From CBDCBA01 sp965214125 (GTDB lineage Bacteria; Planctomycetota; Phycisphaerae; Tepidisphaerales; Tepidisphaeraceae): a stretch of 64,000 nucleotides of DNA. The first letter of the stretch is position 1. The number at the start of each line of letters is the position of its first letter. Positions 34,141 through 42,651 of this stretch are shown here, one piece after another. The stretch is taken from assembly GCA_965214125.1 (NCBI GenBank), contig CBDCBA010000004.1, positions 1-64,000 on the forward strand, read 5' to 3'. The notes below the pieces were generated by a model that was given only the letters and a program-made list of their open reading frames with translations, made no database searches and had not been told where the DNA came from. The position numbers were made by a program, and so were the translations under genes.

Positions 34141-34166
34141 ATTGTTTCTGGACTTGAAGATGCCTC

Positions 34167-34193
34167 GGAGCCCCGCACGCCGTGCGGGGCTCC
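34167..34193 (+). terminator. Hairpin between pstS and pstC
   Basis: A perfect 12-bp stem (GGAGCCCCGCAC with GTGCGGGGCTCC) and a 3-nt loop, followed by GTTCGCTTGTT. It starts 27 nt after the pstS stop. It may end most pstS transcripts while letting some run into the permease genes, or protect the pstS mRNA 3' end. Confidence 0.75.
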
Positions 34194-34319
34194 GTTCGCT
34201 TGTTCGGGTGCCCCTGCTCGAATTAACCGGCCGCTAATGCGCCCAGGGCCTCCGGTCGGAATGATGCGATCGCCCCGCAGAGGGGGCTTTGTGCCTGACC
34301 GACCTCCCCCGGCCACGCA

Positions 34320-37187
34320 ATGCCAGACACCGACCCCGCCTCGCCGTCGTCGCCTCCCACCTTCAGCGGCCGCGCGCGGCGACGGCAGACCCGCACCAGC
34401 GTCAAGGTGATCGACGCCGTCGCGAAGTACGGCATCACGGTTGGCGGCCTCACGGTTGTCGCGGCGTTGACGGCCATTGTGGTCTTTCTGGTCGTCACTG
34501 TCCTGCCCCTCTTCCAGGACGCCGACGCCGAGCCGCTCGCCGCGACGGCTCTGCCCGCGGCGACCGACGACGCCGCCCGACCGATCGCGATGGCGGCCGA
34601 CGAAAACCTGCTGGCCCTTTGGACCCTCGACGCCGCGGGCAACTTGGTCTTCTACCACACCGCCACCGAGGACGGCGCGCCGCGCATCGTCAGCCAGACG
34701 CGCGTCAGCGACAAGCCCGTCACGGCGCTCAGCGAGTCGCACGGCACGGTCGGCATCGGCCGCGACGATGGCAGCGTGCTGCTGGGCAGCGTGACGTTCG
34801 AAACGCGGTTCCCATCAAGCCGACCGGCCGAACTGGCGGCGTTGGAGGCGGGGCAGAGCGTGGTCCACGACGGGGCGATTGCCGACGTGATTCCCAACGG
34901 CAGTCTGCGCCTGACGACGCTTGAGATCGCTTTCGGTGTGCCGCTGGCGCTGGAGGCGGGCGTGGCCGAGCCGGTCGAGCAGGTCGACTACCTGAAGGAC
35001 GGCGGCAGCGAGTTTATGGTCGCCCGCCGCGCCGACGGAGCGATGTTCTGGGGGAAGATCACCTCGAAGCAGAACCTGCGCACGGGCAAGCTGCGCACGA
35101 CGAGCCGGCAGTTCCCGCTTCCGCCCGCCGCCGACCGGGCCGCGAACGCGCCGGTGGCCAACCTGTTCCTGGGGCGCGGCGGGACCAACGCCTTCCTGTT
35201 GTACACGGACGGTCATCTCGTCTGGTTTGATACGAAGCAGCTCACCGGCAGCGGCGGGGCGCCGCAGGCGCGGATCGCGCAGGAAGTCGACCTGCTCGAC
35301 CGCGGCCAGAGCGTGTCGGCGGCCGAGATGTTGCTGGGGGACTTCACAATCGTCGTCGCCGACAGCGACGGGGGACTCAGCGGCTGGTTCGCGGCGCCCG
35401 ATGATGCGCTGGACCCGCAGGATTGGGAGATCAAGCGGGCCCACGAGTTGGCATCTCAGCCGGCGCCGGTGACGGCGTTGGCGTTCAGCAGCCGCGACCG
35501 GCAGTTCCTCAGCGGCGACGCCGACGGGAACGTCTGGCTGCGCCACATGAGCAGCAACACGGTGCAGGCCAAGCTCGACAAGGCCGGGGGCGCCGTCGAA
35601 CTGGTGGCGTTGGCGCCGATGATGAACCGCATTCTCGCCCTCGGCGACGGCGGGACGCTATCGGCTTGGACACTCGATAATCCTCACCCCGACGGCAAGC
35701 TGCCGGCGCTGTTCCTGCCGGTGCATTATGAAGGCCGTGCCGGCGGCGAGTTCGTCTGGCAAAGCTCCGCGGCGGGCGACGATGTGGAGCCAAAGCTGTC
35801 GCTGATCCCGCTGATTTGGGGCACGCTCAAAGCGACGATCTACGCGATGCTCTTCGCGACCCCGATCGCGATTTTAGCGGCGATTTACAGCAGCGAGTTC
35901 ATGCAGCCGGGCGTGCGCAGCGTGGTGAAGCCGAGCATCGAAATGATGGCCGGCCTGCCGAGCGTGGTGCTCGGGTTCATCGCCGCCAGCGTGCTGGCAC
36001 CTTGGGCCGAGGACGTGCTGGGCGGCCTGCTGCTGACGTTTGCGGCCGTGCCGGTGGGCGTGATGGTGTTTGGCTTCCTGTGGCAGCTTGTCCCGCCGAG
36101 CGAAGTGAACAAGCAGGGCGGTTTGTGGGCGATCGGCGGCTGGCTGCTGGTCGGCGTCGCTGGCGTGCTCTACCTCGGCTGGCCGTCGCTGCCCGTGCTG
36201 GGGCTCTGGCTGATCCCCGGCGTGGTGCTGGCGGCGATCGTGCTGGCGAAGGGGCAGGCGGCCGGGCCGTTCATGCCCTTTATCGTCATGGCCGAACTCG
36301 TGCTGAGTTCGATCCTGCTCGGCTTGGCGACCGGGCCGCTCTTCGAGACGCTCCTCTTCGGCGGCGATCTGCGGGCTTGGCTGCGTGGTGCGCCGGAGGG
36401 GTGGGTCGCGGGCCTGCCTGAATCGCTGCGGGCCGTGCCGGGCTGGGTGCTGATGCTCGCGCCGCTGTGCATCGTCGGCCTAGTCATCTACTTCAACGCC
36501 TCGCTTCGCCACAGGCTGCGGATCTTCAGCGACCCGAACCGCACCCAGGTTCAGCTTGCCGTCGCCGACCTGATCCGCTTTGCCGTGGTCGGCGTCGCGG
36601 GCATCGCGATGGCCGCGGTGATCGGCGTGCTCCTGAGCCTGATCGGCGGCGACCTGCGGGCCGACTTTCTCGGCTCGCTCACCGACGGCACCGTCCAGAG
36701 CAACGGCCTGCTCGCGCAGTTCGACCCGCGCAACGCCCTGAACGTCGGCATGATCATGGGCTTTGCGATCATCCCGATCATCTACACCGTTAGCGAGGAT
36801 GCCCTGACGGCCGTGCCGAACACGCTGCGTTCGGCGGCGCTGGGCGCCGGGGCGACGCCGTGGCAGACGGCGATTCGCGTGGTGCTGCCGGTGGCGATCA
36901 GCGGCATCTTCAGCGCCTGCATGATCGGCCTGGGCCGCGCCGTTGGCGAGACGATGATCGTCCTGATGGCTGCCGGCAACACCGAGACGATGAACCTCAA
37001 CATTTTCGACGGCATGAAGACCATGTCGGCCAACATCGCCACGGAGATGCCCGAGGCGCCCGTCGGCGGCACGCTTTACCGCGTGCTCTTTTTCAGCGCC
37101 TTGGTGCTGTTCGCGATGACATTCGTGGTGAACACGCTTGCGGAGATCGTGCGCATCCGCTTCCGCAAGCGGGCCTTTCAGTTGTAA
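34320..37187 (+). CDS. pstC: Phosphate ABC transporter permease PstC with large extracytoplasmic propeller-like domain
   Basis: At 955 residues this is three times the E. coli PstC. After one helix (about residues 38-60) comes an outside domain of some 420 residues with WD/propeller-like repeats (for example FLSGDADGNVWLRHMSSNTV, NRILALGDGGTLSAWTLD). The permease core follows from IWGTLKATIYAMLFATPIA, with the EAA loop near residue 830 (LGAGATPWQTAIRVVLP). A further insert of some 150 residues with extra helices splits the core between SVVLGFIAASVLAP and FDPRNALNVGMIMG. Related long PstC proteins with a beta-rich domain occur in some Gammaproteobacteria. It pairs with the similarly enlarged PstA, 3 nt downstream. 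Confidence 0.92.
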   Translation: MPDTDPASPSSPPTFSGRARRRQTRTSVKVIDAVAKYGITVGGLTVVAALTAIVVFLVVTVLPLFQDADAEPLAATALPAATDDAARPIAMAADENLLALWTLDAAGNLVFYHTATEDGAPRIVSQTRVSDKPVTALSESHGTVGIGRDDGSVLLGSVTFETRFPSSRPAELAALEAGQSVVHDGAIADVIPNGSLRLTTLEIAFGVPLALEAGVAEPVEQVDYLKDGGSEFMVARRADGAMFWGKITSKQNLRTGKLRTTSRQFPLPPAADRAANAPVANLFLGRGGTNAFLLYTDGHLVWFDTKQLTGSGGAPQARIAQEVDLLDRGQSVSAAEMLLGDFTIVVADSDGGLSGWFAAPDDALDPQDWEIKRAHELASQPAPVTALAFSSRDRQFLSGDADGNVWLRHMSSNTVQAKLDKAGGAVELVALAPMMNRILALGDGGTLSAWTLDNPHPDGKLPALFLPVHYEGRAGGEFVWQSSAAGDDVEPKLSLIPLIWGTLKATIYAMLFATPIAILAAIYSSEFMQPGVRSVVKPSIEMMAGLPSVVLGFIAASVLAPWAEDVLGGLLLTFAAVPVGVMVFGFLWQLVPPSEVNKQGGLWAIGGWLLVGVAGVLYLGWPSLPVLGLWLIPGVVLAAIVLAKGQAAGPFMPFIVMAELVLSSILLGLATGPLFETLLFGGDLRAWLRGAPEGWVAGLPESLRAVPGWVLMLAPLCIVGLVIYFNASLRHRLRIFSDPNRTQVQLAVADLIRFAVVGVAGIAMAAVIGVLLSLIGGDLRADFLGSLTDGTVQSNGLLAQFDPRNALNVGMIMGFAIIPIIYTVSEDALTAVPNTLRSAALGAGATPWQTAIRVVLPVAISGIFSACMIGLGRAVGETMIVLMAAGNTETMNLNIFDGMKTMSANIATEMPEAPVGGTLYRVLFFSALVLFAMTFVVNTLAEIVRIRFRKRAFQL

Positions 37188-37190
37188 GCG

Positions 37191-39548
37191 ATGAGTGACC
37201 GACCCGACGAGTTCCCGAAGGACATCGCCGCCGGCGGCACCGGCGCTGCGCCGCTCTCGAGCGTGCCGGATCAGCCCGCTCACGCCTTCGCGCCCGGTGC
37301 CGGCGCGGGCCGCCGCCGACGCACGAGTCTGGCGGCGCGGGGCCAGCCGATGGTCTGGCTGACCGGCGGGGCGGCGGCGCTGTCGATCCTGATGATCCTG
37401 GGCCTGCTGCTGCTGGTGGTCGCCTACGGCTTCAGCACGTTCTGGCCCCAACCCGTCAGCCGCGTCACCTTCAACCCGGACGGATCGAGCGAGCGACGGA
37501 CCCTCGTCGGCGAGCGCTTCCGCTCCGAGCAGACGAACGAGGTCGTCGCCGACCAGGACGTGAACGGCGACGGCACCATCTCCGACGACGAGAACTTCAC
37601 GCGCGTGCTGTGGCGCACCGGCAACAAGGACCTGTCGCCGAGCGCCTTCACCTGGGTGCGCGAGCCGAACGTCGTCGAGCTTGAGCGGCCCGAGTGGGTG
37701 CTGACGATCGAGCGCGACGAGTGGAGCGTCGCCTACGGCACGATCGAGGCCGTCGCGGTCAACGGCGAGCTCACCACCGGCAGCGCCGCGGCCTGGGAGC
37801 GGTTCGAAGAGGTCTTCCCCACCGTCCGCAAGCTCGGCCGCGAGGTGCGCGGCTTGAAGGAAGAACTTGGGGCACTCGGCGAGACGAATAAGGAGATCGC
37901 CGATCTGGAGCGTGCCGCGGGCGACCTTGATCCGGAGTCGAGCGAGGCGAAGGAACTGCTCGCCGAGGCCGCCGAGCTTCGGGCCGAGAAGGCCGAGGCC
38001 GAGGCGACCATCAATGCGGAGCTGGACGACCTCGACCGCCGGCTGGGCCGCTACCGCGTGTGGGTGCGAACCGAGCAGGGGCAGATTATCCCCGCCGATC
38101 GCACGCGGCGGAGTTTCAACGTCACCGCCAGCAGCGTGCTGGCCGCCGACGACGCGGCCCGCGTCGCGAGCGTCCGCTTTCTGAACTTCGAGGGCAACGT
38201 GCGGCCAGCGACTGAGGGAGAGACGCCGACCGCGCAGGTCGTGGTCGGTGGCTCCGACGGGTCGCGGCCGACCGTGCAGTGGCTCGACGCGGACGGCGCG
38301 CCCGTCGGCGAGTACACACTCGCGCCGCTGGCCGAAGTTGCCTTGGCCGACGGTGCCGAGGCGGACGCGGGCACGCGCGTGGCAGTCGAACCACTGCCGA
38401 TGACGATCGGCCAGATCGTGCGGGCCTACCCGGCGAACCGGCTGGGCTTCTTCGATAAGCTCGGCGTCTACGGCTCGCGCTGGTGGGAGTTCCTGACCGA
38501 CCGCCCGCGCGAGGCCAACACCGAGGGGGGCGTCTGGCCGCAGATCGTCGGGACGGTGCTGCTGACGTTCATTATGATCGTGTTCGTGGTGCCGATCGGC
38601 GTGGTCGCGGCGATCTACCTGCGCGAGTACGCCAAGCAGGGAGCCCTTACGAGTCTGATCCGCATCAGCGTGAACAACCTGGCGGGCGTGCCGAGCATTG
38701 TGTACGGCGTGTTCGGGCTGGGCTTTTTCTGCTACGGCGTGGGCGGCTGGCTCGACGCGGGGGCCGCCGGGGCGAAGGTCGAGCCGCTGAGTGTGCCGAT
38801 GTGGCTGCTCTGGATCGGCCTGGCCGCCATCGTGATCGCCGTCGCGGTCGCGGCCGGATCGCTCGCGGGCCGCAGCGAGCGCGGGGCGGCGACGGACGAA
38901 TCGTTCGTGCCGCTGGTCTTCCGTTTCGCCGCCGGCACCGCTTGGGCGGTCGCGGCGGCGATCGTCTTCTACTTCGTTTTCGCGAGCATTCCCGCGGGCG
39001 TGTTCGGCGGCCTGTTCCCCGAAACGCGGCTGACGGGCCAAAGCGTCTTCAAGGGCCAGGCGCTCATCTGGGCGTCGCTGACGCTGGCGCTCCTGACGCT
39101 GCCGGTGGTGATCGTCGCGACCGAGGAGGCGCTCGCGGCCGTGCCGCGGTCGATGCGCGAGGGGAGCTACGCCTGCGGCGCGAGCAAGTGGCAAACAATT
39201 CAGCGCATCGTGCTGCCGCGGGCGCTGCCGGGAATCATGACCGGCGCCATTCTCGCCATCGCCCGCGGGGCGGGGGAGGTCGCGCCGATCATGCTCGTGG
39301 GGGCGCTCAAGAGCGTGAAGGAACTGCCGCTCAACGGCGAGTTCCCGTACCTGCACCCGTCGCAGGCGTTCATGCACCTGGGCTTTCACATCTTCGACCT
39401 TGGCTTCCAAAGCCCCGACGCCGAGGCGGCGCGGTCGATGGTCTACACGACCACGCTGCTGCTGATCCTCATCGTCCTGTTCCTGAACCTCGCGGCGATC
39501 TGGATTCGCTCGCGGCTGCGCCGGGCCTTCGCCGGCGGGCAGTTCTGA
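37191..39548 (+). CDS. pstA: Phosphate ABC transporter permease PstA with large extracytoplasmic domain and an EF-hand-like loop
   Basis: The 785-residue protein has a short cytoplasmic lead, one helix (about residues 54-78), and an outside domain to about 430. The domain includes a long coiled-coil stretch (residues about 210-285, ELRAEKAEAEATINAEL) and the conserved WRTGNKDLSPSAFTWV of long PstA proteins. The permease core begins WPQIVGTVLLTFIMIVFVVP, with the EAA loop GASKWQTIQRIVLPRALPG. A 100-residue insert with two helices splits the core. Residues 123-134 read DVNGDGTISDDE, a canonical Ca2+-binding EF-hand loop. It forms the channel together with PstC. Confidence 0.92.
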   Translation: MSDRPDEFPKDIAAGGTGAAPLSSVPDQPAHAFAPGAGAGRRRRTSLAARGQPMVWLTGGAAALSILMILGLLLLVVAYGFSTFWPQPVSRVTFNPDGSSERRTLVGERFRSEQTNEVVADQDVNGDGTISDDENFTRVLWRTGNKDLSPSAFTWVREPNVVELERPEWVLTIERDEWSVAYGTIEAVAVNGELTTGSAAAWERFEEVFPTVRKLGREVRGLKEELGALGETNKEIADLERAAGDLDPESSEAKELLAEAAELRAEKAEAEATINAELDDLDRRLGRYRVWVRTEQGQIIPADRTRRSFNVTASSVLAADDAARVASVRFLNFEGNVRPATEGETPTAQVVVGGSDGSRPTVQWLDADGAPVGEYTLAPLAEVALADGAEADAGTRVAVEPLPMTIGQIVRAYPANRLGFFDKLGVYGSRWWEFLTDRPREANTEGGVWPQIVGTVLLTFIMIVFVVPIGVVAAIYLREYAKQGALTSLIRISVNNLAGVPSIVYGVFGLGFFCYGVGGWLDAGAAGAKVEPLSVPMWLLWIGLAAIVIAVAVAAGSLAGRSERGAATDESFVPLVFRFAAGTAWAVAAAIVFYFVFASIPAGVFGGLFPETRLTGQSVFKGQALIWASLTLALLTLPVVIVATEEALAAVPRSMREGSYACGASKWQTIQRIVLPRALPGIMTGAILAIARGAGEVAPIMLVGALKSVKELPLNGEFPYLHPSQAFMHLGFHIFDLGFQSPDAEAARSMVYTTTLLLILIVLFLNLAAIWIRSRLRRAFAGGQF

Positions 39549-39586
39549 ACGTCCGCTGCCGCCCTTTCCTCGTGCCACGCCTGATT

Positions 39587-40510
39587 ATGCTGCAAACCAC
39601 CACCGATGACATCGCCGTAATCGACCGGCCCGGCTCGGCCCAGCGCGAGGACGTGCCGCACCACTCGGCGGGGGCCGAACGCGACGTCGATCTTCAGGCG
39701 GCGATCGCCGACGGGCTCCCGTTCAAGGCCGACACGCACCCGGAGCTGTCGGCCGAGCGTGCGATCTGCACCGTCGACGACTTCAACCTCTGGTACGGCC
39801 AGAAGCAGGCGCTGTGGGACATCAACATGCCCTTCCCCGAGGGCAAGGTTACGGCCCTGATCGGCCCGAGCGGCTGCGGCAAGTCAACGCTCCTGCGCAG
39901 CATCAACCGGCTGAACGACTTGATCGACACCGTGCGTATCGAGGGCAACATGCACCTGCGCGGCGACCCGATCTACGCCCGCAATGTCGATGTGATCGAG
40001 CTGCGCAAGCGCATGGGCATGGTCTTTCAAAAGAGCAACCCGTTCCCGATGAGCATTCGCGAGAACGTCATCTTCTCGCTCCGCATTGATGGCGAGCGGA
40101 ACAAGAAGACGCTCACCGAAGCGTGCGAGCGCAGCCTGCGCGGGGCGGCGTTGTGGGACGAGGTCAAGGACCGCCTCGACGAGTCGGCGTTGGGCCTCTC
40201 GGGCGGGCAGCAACAACGCCTGTGCATCGCCCGCGCGATCGCCGCCGAGCCGGAGGTGCTGCTGATGGACGAGCCGTGCAGCGCGCTCGATCCCATCGCC
40301 ACCGGCAAGATTGAGGAGCTGATCGCCGAATTGTCGGGCAGCTACACGGTCATCATCGTCACGCACAACATGCAGCAGGCGACCCGCTGCAGCGACTTCA
40401 CGGCCTTCATGTACCTGGGCCGCCTCGTCGAGTATGGGCCGACCGCGACGATGTTCCAGACGCCGCACCTGAAGGAAACCGAGGACTACGTCACCGGGCG
40501 CTTCGGCTAG
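39587..40510 (+). CDS. pstB: Phosphate ABC transporter ATP-binding protein
   Basis: The 307-residue protein is the ATPase that drives the Pst importer. It has Walker A GPSGCGKST (about residue 90), the PstB-specific VFQKSNPFPMSI Q-loop, signature LSGGQQQRLCIARA and Walker B LLMDEPCSALDP. A poorly conserved 55-residue N-terminal lead rich in Asp and His makes it longer than the usual 255. The start at 39587 follows pstA by 38 nt; the frame is open upstream over pstA but reads as shadow there. Confidence 0.96.
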   Translation: MLQTTTDDIAVIDRPGSAQREDVPHHSAGAERDVDLQAAIADGLPFKADTHPELSAERAICTVDDFNLWYGQKQALWDINMPFPEGKVTALIGPSGCGKSTLLRSINRLNDLIDTVRIEGNMHLRGDPIYARNVDVIELRKRMGMVFQKSNPFPMSIRENVIFSLRIDGERNKKTLTEACERSLRGAALWDEVKDRLDESALGLSGGQQQRLCIARAIAAEPEVLLMDEPCSALDPIATGKIEELIAELSGSYTVIIVTHNMQQATRCSDFTAFMYLGRLVEYGPTATMFQTPHLKETEDYVTGRFG

Positions 40511-40519
40511 GCTCCACCG

Positions 40520-41179
40520 ATGCGCTCCAGTTTCGACGCACAGCTTCGCGGGCTGCTCGAGCGCATCATGGAGATGGGTGGGCTGGCCGAGCGAATGCTT
40601 GGGTCGGCCGTGCGCGGGCTGCTCGACGGGGATGCCGACGCGCTCGACGAGGTGGACCGGCTCGAGGAGCGCGTCAACCGCCTGCACACCGACATCGACG
40701 AGTTGGCCATCCAACTGACGGTGACACAGCAGCCGGTGGCGCGAGACGTGCGGCTGGTGTTCGTCGCCGTCCGTTGCTCGGCCGACGTGGAGCGCGTGGG
40801 CGACCAGGCGTGCAACATCGCCGGCAGCGCCCGTCACCTCGCCGCGGAGGAGACGCGCGTCGATGTGCCGCCGCAGCTCGAGAAGATGGCCGCGCTGGCA
40901 TCGACGGCGCTCACCGACTCGCTCACCGCGCTCGTCACCCGCGACGTCGCGCTGGCCGAAGATGTACTCGCCAACGAGCCGGCCATTGACCGCCTGCGCG
41001 ACGATGCGTTCAAGTCGCTGCTCTACGCGATGATGTTCGAGCCGCGGGCGGCATCGTCGGCGTTATCGCTCGTGCTGGTGAGTCGAAATCTCGAGCGGAT
41101 CGGCGACCACGCGACGAACATCGCCGAGGAGCTGATTTACCTCGTTCGCGGGAAAGACGTGCGTCACGGCGGTGCGTAG
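40520..41179 (+). CDS. phoU: Phosphate signalling regulator PhoU
   Basis: The 219-residue protein is the usual two-repeat helical bundle, with metal-binding acidic motifs DEVDRLEERVN and RNLERIGDHATNIAEE, and DVRLVFVAVRCSADVERVGDQACNIA in the first repeat. PhoU links Pst transport to the PhoR sensor and lowers uptake when phosphate is plentiful. It follows pstB by 9 nt. No phoB/phoR is present in the window. Its stop codon TAG opens a short palindrome. Confidence 0.95.
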   Translation: MRSSFDAQLRGLLERIMEMGGLAERMLGSAVRGLLDGDADALDEVDRLEERVNRLHTDIDELAIQLTVTQQPVARDVRLVFVAVRCSADVERVGDQACNIAGSARHLAAEETRVDVPPQLEKMAALASTALTDSLTALVTRDVALAEDVLANEPAIDRLRDDAFKSLLYAMMFEPRAASSALSLVLVSRNLERIGDHATNIAEELIYLVRGKDVRHGGA

Positions 41180-41232
41180 CCGGTCTGTAGACCGGGGCAA
41201 CGCGGGGGGGGGGGCGCCGGCATAACCGGCGC
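41175..41232. repeat. Palindrome, G11 tract and hairpin after phoU
   Basis: A short palindrome CCGGTCTGTAGACCGG (41180-41195) directly follows the phoU TAG. Then come an uninterrupted run of 11 G (41204-41214) and a 7-bp hairpin GCGCCGG-CATAA-CCGGCGC (41214-41232). The group probably ends the pst transcript. The G run is the longest homopolymer I noticed in the window. Confidence 0.75.
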
Positions 41233-41379
41233 AGTGTGAACCTTGGGCTGGCGTTTGTCGTTTGGGTCGGTAGGATGCCGGCGTGCCCGCGAAGGAGTCG
41301 CGGGTCGGCAACTCCGGCTGACGCAACCGAAGCTTCGGTGAGTGTGCGTTGGCCTTTCCCAAGGACCGGGAGCCTCCCC

Positions 41380-42363
41380 ATGCCGTCCACCGCCACTGCG
41401 CCCCAAGGCGCCCCCGCCGCCACGACCACCCGTCGCCGCGCCCGCCGTCCAGCCGACGATGCGTCGGCCGCCTCGTCCTCGTCGTCCCGCCGCACGCTGC
41501 GGGCGATTCCCACCGCCGCCCAGGAGGAGCTCGCCTCGTCGCTGGCGCACCTGATCGACACGCTGCCCGAGGGCATCAACGTCCGCACGGACCGCGACGA
41601 CCTTGTCGGCGTCTGGATCGAGTACAAGAACTCCGCCAGCGAGGAGTGCCGCAACATTCTCATGGAGGCCTACCTCCACCTTGTCCGCTTCAACGCCGAG
41701 CGTGTCTACGCGAAGCTGCCCAACGAGGTCGACATGGACGACCTCATCAGCGCCGGCATCTTCGGGCTGATGGACTCGCTCGACCAGTTCAAGTTCGACG
41801 TCAACGTCAAGTTCGAAACCTTCTGCGCCCGCCGCATCCAGGGGGCCATGCTCGACGAGCTGCGCTCGATGGACTGGGTGCCGCGCCTCGTGCGCAGCCG
41901 CAGCCACAAGCTCGATTCGGCGAGCAAATCCCTCGAGGTCGAGCTCGGCCGCCAGCCGACCCGCGAGGAGCTGGCCGACAAGCTCGAGGTCGACATGGAG
42001 GAGTTCGAGAAGATCCAGAAGGACTCGCAGGCCACCAGCGTCGTCAGCCTCAACCGCAAGTGGTACGAGACCGACAGCTCCAAGGACGTCCGCGAGATCG
42101 ATGTTCTCGAAGACCGCAATACCGCCAACCCGCTGCGCGAGATTCAGCGCAAGGACCTCAAGGCCCTGATGAGCAAGGGCCTGAGCCGGGCCGAGCAACT
42201 CATCGTCACGCTCTACTACTTCGAGGAGATGACGATGAAGGAGATCGGCCTCACGCTCGATTTGAGCGAGTCGCGCGTCAGCCAGATGCACAGCAGCATC
42301 ATCGCCCGCATGCGCGCCGGCCTCGCCGAAAAGCAGGGCGAGATGGCCGAAGTCGCGGCGTGA
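41380..42363 (+). CDS. RNA polymerase sigma factor, FliA/WhiG-type
   Basis: The 327-residue protein has the FliA/WhiG architecture: region 2 (LMEAYLHLVRFNAERVYAKLPNEVDMDDLISAGIFGLMDSLDQF, quoted parts from about residues 90-130), the linker KFETFCARRIQGAMLDELRSMDWVPR, region 3 and region 4 with the helix-turn-helix MTMKEIGLTLDLSESRVSQMHSS. FliA directs flagellar and chemotaxis genes; WhiG-type relatives act in development. The N-terminal 55 residues are low-complexity (Thr, Arg, Ser). AAGGA precedes 41380. Its location after phoU is not informative about its regulon. Confidence 0.88.
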   Translation: MPSTATAPQGAPAATTTRRRARRPADDASAASSSSSRRTLRAIPTAAQEELASSLAHLIDTLPEGINVRTDRDDLVGVWIEYKNSASEECRNILMEAYLHLVRFNAERVYAKLPNEVDMDDLISAGIFGLMDSLDQFKFDVNVKFETFCARRIQGAMLDELRSMDWVPRLVRSRSHKLDSASKSLEVELGRQPTREELADKLEVDMEEFEKIQKDSQATSVVSLNRKWYETDSSKDVREIDVLEDRNTANPLREIQRKDLKALMSKGLSRAEQLIVTLYYFEEMTMKEIGLTLDLSESRVSQMHSSIIARMRAGLAEKQGEMAEVAA

Positions 42364-42398
42364 TGCAGCAGGCGGCCGACGCAAGTTAACAATGGGTT

Positions 42399-42475
42399 CC
42401 ATAGCCGCGACTCAACGAGTCGCGGTCTTTCCGCGCCGAACGACCGGACCGCGACTCGTTGAGTCGCGGCTATGG
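42399..42475. repeat. Intergenic inverted repeat, 29-bp perfect arms
   Basis: Arms 42399-42427 and 42447-42475 are perfect reverse complements with a 19-nt spacer. Each arm holds GCCGCGACTCAACGAGTCGCGG and has the outer motif CCATAGCC. It lies 35 nt after the sigma factor stop and is a likely terminator. Confidence 0.9.
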
Positions 42476-42535
42476 ACCCGTAATTAAATTCGCGGGTGCC
42501 ACGGCTCTGGACCGAACGTCTTTCGCGTCCTCTGG

Positions 42536-42607
42536 GTAGCCGCGGAGCTTGCTCCGCGCTTCGCACCTCGGCAGGCGCTCGAAGCGCGGACCAAGGTCCG
42601 CGGCTAC
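42536..42607. repeat. Second intergenic inverted repeat with compensated inner palindromes
   Basis: Arms 42536-42563 and 42580-42607 pair except at two positions. At those positions each arm keeps its own inner palindrome (GGAGCTTGCTCC in one, GGACCAAGGTCC in the other). Outer ends are GTAGCCGCGG. It lies between the previous repeat and the dioxygenase gene, so the whole 288-nt gap from 42364 to 42651 is mainly repeat. Confidence 0.88.
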
Positions 42608-42651
42608 TTGGAAGACGCCATATCCAGATGTGACCCGCCGACAGGCTAACA

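Noticed and set aside
36480..39578. A 1032-codon minus-strand frame opposite pstC/pstA
   Set aside because: Low-complexity translation rich in Arg, His and Asp, antisense to clear permease sequence.
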